Assembly (NCBI RefSeq): GCF_001729485.1
Contig: NZ_CP017157.1
Location: 5,146,001 to 5,210,000 of the forward strand
DNA from: Streptomyces lydicus
GTDB taxonomy: Bacteria > Actinomycetota > Actinomycetes > Streptomycetales > Streptomycetaceae
Direction: 5' to 3'
DNA length: 64,000 nucleotides
This document shows, in pieces, positions 58,316-64,000 of this stretch. A model generated the notes under the pieces. It did not search any database. It saw only the letters and a program-made list of their open reading frames with translations, and was not told where the DNA came from. A program made the position numbers and the translations under genes. Position 1 is the first letter of the stretch. Each line of letters starts with the position of its first letter.

Positions 58316-59404
58316 ATGAACCATTCCGGGGTGCGTGCGGTCGAGGTCGTGGTGATCGGTGCCGGGCAGGCGGGGCTCGCCGCGGCCTTCCATCTGCGGC
58401 GGGTCGGGCTGGAGCCGGACCGGGACTTCGTGGTGCTCGATCACTCTCCGCGGCCGGGCGGCGCCTGGCAGTTCCGGTGGCCGACGCTGACGTACGGCAA
58501 GGTGCACGGGATGCATGCGCTGCCCGGCATGGAGCTGACCGGCGCCGACCCCGGCCGTCCGTCGTCCGAGGTGATCGGCGCGTACTTCGGCGCGTACGAG
58601 GAGACCTTCGGGCTGCGGGTGCACCGGCCGGTGAGCGTGCCGGCGGTCCGCCCGGGCGAGGACGGCCGGCTGCTGGTGGAGAGCTCGGAGGGGGACCGGT
58701 CGGCGCGGGCGGTGATCAACGCGACGGGGACCTGGGACCGGCCGTTCTGGCCGCGGTTCCCCGGCCAGGAGACGTTCGGCGGGCGGCAGTTGCACAGCTC
58801 GCAGTACGCCGGGCCGGAGGAGTTCCGCGGCGCCCGGGTCGTGGTGGTGGGCGGCGGCACCTCGGCCGTGCAGCAGCTGCTGGAGATCGCGCCGGTGGCG
58901 GCGGGCACGGTCTGGGTGACGCGCCGGCCGCCCGTCTTCCGCGCGGGGCCCTTCGGTGCGGAAGAGGGCCGGGCGGCGGTCGCCCTCGTCGAGGAGCGGG
59001 TCCGGCAGGGGCTGCCGCCACAGAGCGTGGTGAGTGTGACCGGGCTGCCGATGTCGGACGCGGTCCGGCGGGGCCGCGAGAGCGGCGTACTGGAGCGGCT
59101 GCCGCTCTTCGAGCGGATCACGCCCACGGGGGTGGTGTGGCCGGACGGGCGCACCGCGGAGGCGGAGGTGATCCTCTACGCGACGGGTTTCCGGGCCGCG
59201 ATCGACCACCTCGCCCCGCTGAAACTGCGCGAGCCGGGCGGCGGCATCCGGATGGCGGGCACCCGCGTCCTGCGTGACCCACGAGTGCATCTGGTCGGCT
59301 ACGGGCCGTCGGCCAGCACCATCGGCGCCCACCGCGCCGGCCGGGCCGCGGTGCGGGAGATCCAGCAGCTGCTGGCGCACGAGCCGGTGGCCGCGGCCGG
59401 CTGA
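58316..59404 (+). CDS. FAD-dependent NAD(P)H oxidoreductase (flavin monooxygenase-like)
   Basis: 362 residues. FAD loop VVVIGAGQAGLAAAFHL at the N-terminus; second dinucleotide loop VVVVGGGTSAVQQLLE in the middle; ATG motif VINATGTWDRP and ILYATGFRAAI. This is the layout of small flavin-containing monooxygenases/CzcO-like proteins. About 130 bp after ssuD on the same strand, so perhaps in the sulfur operon and acting on an organosulfur compound. Confidence 0.83.
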   Translation: MNHSGVRAVEVVVIGAGQAGLAAAFHLRRVGLEPDRDFVVLDHSPRPGGAWQFRWPTLTYGKVHGMHALPGMELTGADPGRPSSEVIGAYFGAYEETFGLRVHRPVSVPAVRPGEDGRLLVESSEGDRSARAVINATGTWDRPFWPRFPGQETFGGRQLHSSQYAGPEEFRGARVVVVGGGTSAVQQLLEIAPVAAGTVWVTRRPPVFRAGPFGAEEGRAAVALVEERVRQGLPPQSVVSVTGLPMSDAVRRGRESGVLERLPLFERITPTGVVWPDGRTAEAEVILYATGFRAAIDHLAPLKLREPGGGIRMAGTRVLRDPRVHLVGYGPSASTIGAHRAGRAAVREIQQLLAHEPVAAAG

Positions 59405-59696
59405 GCACGACGGCACGGCGTCCGGGGTTGACGGCGGAACCGCGTCGCCGTGCTGCTCCGCGGGGCGGTTCCGGGGCGCCATTCAGGGCGTTGCGGCATG
59501 AAGCGAACTCCAGAGCGAGCATCTACACGAACGGGTGGTGTAACCCGAAAGTGGCATTCGGCCCGTCGGCGGCGCGCGATGCTTACGGGGCGCAAGCGAC
59601 GGGCTGCAGACCGTTACGGCGCTTCCGGTCGACATCCCCTGCTGGGCCGGAGAGTTGGTCCCACACACCCGTACTTGCACAAGGAGAAGAAGCCAG

Positions 59697-59756
59697 ATGA
59701 ACATCCTCACCAACCTGCTCGCAGGCATCGTCCACTTCGTGGGTTGGCTCGTCTGA
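59697..59756 (+). CDS. 19-residue hydrophobic mini-protein
   Basis: MNILTNLLAGIVHFVGWLV, ATG preceded by AAGGAG with 10 nt spacing, followed 16 bp after the stop by a strong terminator. Such a complete unit (ribosome site, short frame, hairpin) implies real expression. The peptide would be a single membrane-interacting helix. No family can be assigned with certainty; it could be a membrane peptide, toxin-like peptide or a regulatory leader. Confidence 0.6.
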   Translation: MNILTNLLAGIVHFVGWLV

Positions 59757-59771
59757 CGGGCTCCGCACCGA

Positions 59772-59807
59772 AGCGCCGCCTCTCCCTGTCCCGGGAGGGG
59801 CGGCGCT
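59772..59807. terminator. Strong terminator shared by the mini-protein and MFS genes
   Basis: 15-bp stem AGCGCCGCCTCTCCC / GGGAGGGGCGGCGCT with one G-T pair and a 6-nt loop, between convergent units. Confidence 0.88.
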
Positions 59808-59835
59808 CCGCATGTGGACGCGGCCGGCGGCGGGG

Positions 59836-61194
59836 CTACTTCGCCAGCTTCTGCCGGGCGGTCTCCGGCAGCGTCAGATAGACGAGGAACGACACCAGGC
59901 ACAGCGCCGCCACGTACCAGGGGAAGAGGTCGGCGTGGCCGGCCTCCTTGAACCAGGTGCCGACGTAGGGGGCGGTGCCTCCGAAAAGGGCGACGGTGAG
60001 GGAGTACGGGAAGCCGATGCCGGCCGCCCGCACCCGCGCGGGGAACACCTCGGCGTTCACCGCCGCGGCGATCGCGGTGTATCCGGTGAGCAGCACCATG
60101 CCCGCGCACTGCACCAGCAGCAGGGAGACGAAGGCATCGGTGACGAGGTGGAGCAGCGGCACGGCGAGGACCGCGAAGCCCAGCGAGAAGCCGAGCAGCA
60201 GCGGTTTGCGGCCGATACGGTCCGAGAGCAGCCCGCCGAGCGGCTGGAGCAGGGCGAAGAAGACGAGCGAGAGGGTACCGACGGTGAGCGAATCGGCCTT
60301 GTCGAAGCCCGCGTTGACCTGGGCGTAGGTGGGCAGGTACGTGGTCCAGGTGTAGTACGCGATGGTGCCGCCGGCGGTGATGCCGCAGATCAGCAGGGAC
60401 TCGCGGGGATGGCGGCGCAGCGCCTCGAAGAGGCCCGGGCGGGCGCCGGCCCGCTGCCCGGCGGATCCCCCTTGCGCGTGCGGGATCGGCCCCTCGCGGG
60501 AGGAGTCCGGAGCCTCCGGCAGGGTCTCCTGCGCGCCGCGCCTGATCCACAGGCCCAGCAGGCTCAGCAGCGCGCCGACGAGGAACGCCACCCGCCAGCC
60601 CCAGGCCCCCATCTGCTGCTCGGTGAGCAGCGCGGCGAGCAGCGCCGCGATGCCGGAGGCGAGCAACTGGCCCACGGTCGTGGAGACGTACTGGAAGCTG
60701 GAGAACAGCCCGCGCCTGCCGGGCCCGGCCGATTCGACGAGGAAGGTCGTGGAGGCCGCGAACTCGCCGCCCACCGACAGGCCCTGCACGAGGCGGGCGA
60801 GCACCAGCACGAACGGGGCGAGGACCCCGGTGGCCGCGTAGGTGGGGGTGAGCGCGACGAGGAGGCTGCCGCCGCCCATGAGGAGGATGGTCAGGGTCAG
60901 CGCGGCCCGGCGGCCGCGCCGGTCGGCGAAGGCACCCATCAGCAGTCCGCCGACCGGCCGCATGAAGAACCCGACGGCGAAGACGGCGAAGGTCGACAGC
61001 AGCGGCACCAGGGAGTTGCCGGCGCTCTCCGGGAAGACCTGCTCGGCGAAGTAGACGGCGAGGAAGGAGTAGGCGTACCAGTCGTACCACTCGACGGCGT
61101 TGCCGATGGAGGCTGCGGCCAGTTGCCGCAGGCGTGACGGTGGTCGGGCCCCCTCGGGCGCCCGGTCCTCGGCTATGAATTCGGCACTCGACAT
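59836..61194 (-). CDS. MFS transporter, metabolite:H+ symporter (MHS) type
   Basis: 452 residues with 12 predicted helices. N-terminal AAASIGNAVEWYDWYAYSF is the MHS family signature; motif A GAFADRRGRRAA follows TM2; the equivalent LLSDRIGRKPLL is in the second half. MHS members import organic acids, betaines and the like. Being divergent from lutABC suggests import of lactate or another carboxylate, which is inference from position. The start at 61194 fits the family; upstream in-frame starts lack conservation. Confidence 0.88.
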   Translation of the reverse strand: MSSAEFIAEDRAPEGARPPSRLRQLAAASIGNAVEWYDWYAYSFLAVYFAEQVFPESAGNSLVPLLSTFAVFAVGFFMRPVGGLLMGAFADRRGRRAALTLTILLMGGGSLLVALTPTYAATGVLAPFVLVLARLVQGLSVGGEFAASTTFLVESAGPGRRGLFSSFQYVSTTVGQLLASGIAALLAALLTEQQMGAWGWRVAFLVGALLSLLGLWIRRGAQETLPEAPDSSREGPIPHAQGGSAGQRAGARPGLFEALRRHPRESLLICGITAGGTIAYYTWTTYLPTYAQVNAGFDKADSLTVGTLSLVFFALLQPLGGLLSDRIGRKPLLLGFSLGFAVLAVPLLHLVTDAFVSLLLVQCAGMVLLTGYTAIAAAVNAEVFPARVRAAGIGFPYSLTVALFGGTAPYVGTWFKEAGHADLFPWYVAALCLVSFLVYLTLPETARQKLAK

Positions 61195-61327
61195 GGTCCT
61201 CCGCTCCCGGTTCTTCTCCTGGGCCTGCTGCTGGGGCAGGATGAGCCGACAGGTGATCATGTACCGCGGAAGCGGACGAACGCTAGGGCCTGCCCGGCGG
61301 CCGAGCCGGCCGAAAGGAGATGGCAAC

Positions 61328-62080
61328 GTGCGCGTAGCACTGTTCGTCACCTGCATCAACGACCTGCTGCAGCCGCGGACGGGCCGCGCGGTGGTGGCGC
61401 TGCTGGAGCGACTGGGGGTGACGGTCGAGTTCCCCGAGGAGCAGAGCTGCTGCGGTCAGCCGCAGTTCAACACCGGATACCGGCAGGCGACGGAGCCGCT
61501 GGTGCGCCGCTTCGACCGGGCGTTCCGGGACCACGACTACGTGGTCACCCCGTCCGGTTCGTGCGCGGCGATGGTGCGGGACAACTATCCGCGGATCGGG
61601 GCGAAGGCGGCGGCCGAGGGGCGCGGGCGGGAGCTGTCCGACGCGGCGGCGCTCGCGGTGCCGAAGACGTACGAACTGACCGAGTTCCTGGTGGACGTGC
61701 TGAAGGTGGAGGACGTCGGCGCGTACTACCCGCACACGGTCACCTACCACCCGACCTGCCACGGCCTGCGGATGCTGGGGCTGGGCGACCGGCCGCGGCG
61801 GCTGCTCCAGCACGTCAAGGGGCTTGAACTGCGGGAGCTGCCGGGTGCGGAGGAGTGCTGCGGTTTCGGCGGCACCTTCGCCGTGAAGAACGCCGCGGTC
61901 TCGGCGGCGATGGGCGCGGACAAGGTCCGGCACATCGCCGCCACCGGCGCGGAGGCGGTCTGTACGGTCGACAACTCCTGTCTGCTGCACATCGGCGGGA
62001 CGCTCACCCGGCAGGGCTCGACGGTCCGCCCGGTGCACATCGCCGAGATCCTGGCCAGTACGGAAGGGAGTGTGCTGTGA
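61328..62080 (+). CDS. lutA: Lactate utilisation protein A (Fe-S oxidoreductase)
   Basis: 250 residues from GTG with AAGGAGA upstream. Two CCG-type domains: CCGQPQFNTGY and CCGFGGTF, plus TYHPTCHGLR. LutA (LldE) joins LutB and LutC in the membrane-associated complex that oxidises L-lactate to pyruvate. Stop and lutB start overlap (GTGA). Confidence 0.94.
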   Translation: MRVALFVTCINDLLQPRTGRAVVALLERLGVTVEFPEEQSCCGQPQFNTGYRQATEPLVRRFDRAFRDHDYVVTPSGSCAAMVRDNYPRIGAKAAAEGRGRELSDAAALAVPKTYELTEFLVDVLKVEDVGAYYPHTVTYHPTCHGLRMLGLGDRPRRLLQHVKGLELRELPGAEECCGFGGTFAVKNAAVSAAMGADKVRHIAATGAEAVCTVDNSCLLHIGGTLTRQGSTVRPVHIAEILASTEGSVL

Positions 62081-63579
62081 GCGGCACCTATCTGGGCATG
62101 CCGGCCTTCCCGCGGGCGGCGGACGTCTCCACCCGCGACACCCGGCTGCGCGCCAACCTCACCCACGCCACCCACACCATCCGCGACAAGCGGGCCGCGG
62201 CGGTCGCCGAGCTGGACGACTGGGCGCAGCTGCGGGCGGCGGGGGCCGCCGTGAAGGACCGGGTACTGCGCCGGCTCGACCACTATCTGGAGCAGTTGGA
62301 GGCCGCGGTCACCGCGGCGGGCGGGCAGGTCCACTGGGCGGCGGACGCCGAGGAGGCCAACCGGATCGTCACCGCGCTGGTGCGGGAGACCGGCGAGCGC
62401 GAGGTCGTCAAGGTCAAGTCGATGGCGACGCAGGAGATCGGGTTGAACCAGGCGTTGGAGGACGCCGGTATCCGCGCCTACGAGACGGATCTGGCCGAGC
62501 TGATCGTGCAGCTCGGCGACGATCTGCCGTCACACATCCTGGTTCCGGCGATCCACCGCAACCGTGCCGAGATCCGGGACATCTTCCGCCGGGAGATGGG
62601 CAGGTGGGGGCGGCCGGCGCCGGAGGGGCTGTCCGACTCCCCCGCCGAGCTGGCCGAGGCGGCCCGGCTGCACCTGCGGGAGAAGTTCCTGTCCGCCAAG
62701 GTGGGGATCTCCGGGGCCAACTTCATGGTCGCCGAGACCGGCACGCTCGTCGTCGTGGAGTCGGAGGGCAACGGGCGGATGTGTCTGACCCTGCCCGAGA
62801 CGCTGATCTCCGTCGTCGGGATCGAGAAGGTGGTGCCCACCTGGCAGGACCTGGAGATCTTCCTGCAGTTGCTGCCCCGCTCGTCGACGGCTGAGCGGAT
62901 GAATCCGTACACCTCCACCTGGACGGGCACGACGGACGGGGACGGGCCGCGGAACTTCCACCTGGTGCTGCTCGACAACGGGCGGACCGACACCCTCGCC
63001 GACACCGTGGGCCGGCAGGCCCTGCGCTGCATCCGCTGCTCGGCGTGCCTGAACGTCTGCCCGGTGTACGAGCGGGCCGGCGGGCATGCGTACGGCTCGC
63101 CCTACCCCGGGCCGATCGGCGCCATCCTCACGCCGCAACTGCGGGGAATGCAGGGCCCGTTGGAGGAGTCTTTGCCGTATGCCTCGTCGCTGTGCGGGGC
63201 CTGCTACGAGGTGTGCCCGGTGGCCATCGACATTCCCGAGGTGCTGGTGCACCTGCGGGAGCGGGTGGTGGAGGGCGGGCCGGTGACCCGTGGCGGCACG
63301 CGGACCGTCGTCAAGCCGGCCAGGGGGCACGCCGCGGAGCGGGCCGCGATGCGCGCCGCGGCCTGGACGTTCGATCATCCGGGGGTGCTGCGCCGCGGGA
63401 TGCGGCTGGCGGCCCGGACCCGCCGGCTGCATCCGCGGCGGCTGCCGGGGCCGGGACGGGCGTGGTCGCGGACCCGGGCGCTGCCGGCGGTGCCGGCCGA
63501 GTCGTTCCGCGACTGGTGGCGGCGCACCCGCGGGGAGTCGCCGAGCGGGCCGACCGGGGAGCGGGGTGCGGGCGAGTGA
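62077..63579 (+). CDS. lutB: Lactate utilisation protein B (Fe-S protein)
   Basis: 500 residues. N-terminal LUD domain (VKVKSMATQEIGLNQAL, GANFMVAETGTLVVVESEGN) and a ferredoxin-like double cluster CIRCSACLNVCPVY and CGACYEVCPV. Electron-transfer subunit of the LutABC lactate dehydrogenase. The Arg-rich C-terminal 90 residues are longer than in Bacillus. It overlaps lutC by GTGA. Confidence 0.94.
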   Translation: MSGTYLGMPAFPRAADVSTRDTRLRANLTHATHTIRDKRAAAVAELDDWAQLRAAGAAVKDRVLRRLDHYLEQLEAAVTAAGGQVHWAADAEEANRIVTALVRETGEREVVKVKSMATQEIGLNQALEDAGIRAYETDLAELIVQLGDDLPSHILVPAIHRNRAEIRDIFRREMGRWGRPAPEGLSDSPAELAEAARLHLREKFLSAKVGISGANFMVAETGTLVVVESEGNGRMCLTLPETLISVVGIEKVVPTWQDLEIFLQLLPRSSTAERMNPYTSTWTGTTDGDGPRNFHLVLLDNGRTDTLADTVGRQALRCIRCSACLNVCPVYERAGGHAYGSPYPGPIGAILTPQLRGMQGPLEESLPYASSLCGACYEVCPVAIDIPEVLVHLRERVVEGGPVTRGGTRTVVKPARGHAAERAAMRAAAWTFDHPGVLRRGMRLAARTRRLHPRRLPGPGRAWSRTRALPAVPAESFRDWWRRTRGESPSGPTGERGAGE

Positions 63580-64000
63580 GCAGCCGGGACGTGGTGCTGG
63601 GGCGGGTGCGCCGGGCGCTGGCGGCGGAGCCGCGGGACACGGGGCGGAACGAGCCGCCGGTGGTGCGCGACTACCGGCGGGTGCACGGGTCCCGCACGGC
63701 GGCGCAGACCGTCGAACTGCTCGCGGAGAACCTCGCGGACTACCGGGCCGTCGTGCACCGCAGTGACCCGGCCGGGCTTCCGGCGCTGATCGCCCGCCTG
63801 CTGGCGGACCGCGGGGCGCGGAGCGTGGTGGTGCCGCGGGGGCTGCCGGCCTCCTGGCTGGAGGCGGCCCTGGCGGCGAGTTCCGGACTCACCCGGATCG
63901 AGGACCGGGCCGCGCTCACCCCGGCCGAACTCGATGCCGTGGACAGTGTGGTGACGGGCTGTGCGGTGGCGATCGCGGAGACCGGCACGCTGGTCCTGGA
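63576..64000 (+). CDS. lutC: Lactate utilisation protein C, 3'-truncated by window edge
   Basis: GTG start overlapping the lutB stop; 141 residues visible. LUD-domain features: VLGRVRRALA at the N-terminus, DRGARSVVVPRGLPASW in the middle, and GCAVAIAETGTLVLD at the edge. Third subunit of the lactate oxidation complex. The C-terminus is outside the window. Confidence 0.9.
   Translation, partial: MSSRDVVLGRVRRALAAEPRDTGRNEPPVVRDYRRVHGSRTAAQTVELLAENLADYRAVVHRSDPAGLPALIARLLADRGARSVVVPRGLPASWLEAALAASSGLTRIEDRAALTPAELDAVDSVVTGCAVAIAETGTLVL

Overview
The window is about 71% GC with strongly GC-biased third codon positions, many ATGA/GTGA translational overlaps, a conservon (cvn) operon, SARP and LAL regulators and several secondary-metabolism loci. 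It is chromosomal (possibly arm-region) DNA of a Streptomyces or close relative. I saw no rRNA, tRNA or CRISPR array.

Layout. 1-4.4 kb: 3' part of an M9 collagenase, a flavodoxin-like reductase, and a two-gene operon of a prenyl-diphosphate-type C-methyltransferase plus a class I terpene synthase. 4.4-8.6 kb (minus): the complete conservon cvnABCDE, whose P450 lacks the ExxR motif. 8.8-13.2 kb: a kinase-like gene with an aberrant 3' end, an unknown small protein, a solitary rutA-type monooxygenase, a GlxA-type regulator remnant and an SDR. 13.4-14.3 kb (minus): a ParA ATPase and small partner. 14.9-19.5 kb: a complete lasso-peptide cluster (precursor, cyclase, RRE, protease, ABC exporter) with a citrulassin-type core.

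19.9-43.9 kb holds the most unusual locus. The genes are: L-2,3-diaminopropionate synthesis (sbnA, sbnB), MbtH, type II thioesterase, a dimodular NRPS (A-T-C-A-T, by eye Gly then probably Dap, no terminal TE), MFS exporter, a circularly permuted ATP-grasp ligase, a PhyH-type oxygenase, a GNAT/FemAB-fold transferase, two further 2OG-Fe(II) oxygenases, a second ATP-grasp ligase, a SARP regulator, an Asp/Asn-beta-hydroxylase-like protein, a full preQ0 set (folE, queD, queE, queC) and a methyltransferase. I read this as a biosynthetic cluster joining 7-deazaguanine chemistry to a Gly/Dap peptide, exported by the MFS protein. I recognise no characterised cluster with this combination. Two arrays of 11-bp-spaced TTGAGYC repeats, one before sbnA and one in the divergent ATP-grasp/PhyH promoter, look like operators for the resident SARP and tie the two halves together.

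44.5-53.6 kb is a regulator-rich, eroded region: an AfsR-like SARP, a GlxA-type AraC regulator, a LAL regulator, YjbQ, and remnants of an IS6-type transposase, a LysR regulator and possibly a Spo0M gene. 53.7-59.4 kb is a sulfonate utilisation operon (ssuCBAD plus a flavoprotein) preceded by a Cys-containing leader peptide gene. The window ends with a 19-residue hydrophobic mini-protein gene, an MHS-type MFS transporter, and the lutABC lactate oxidation operon (lutC cut by the window edge).
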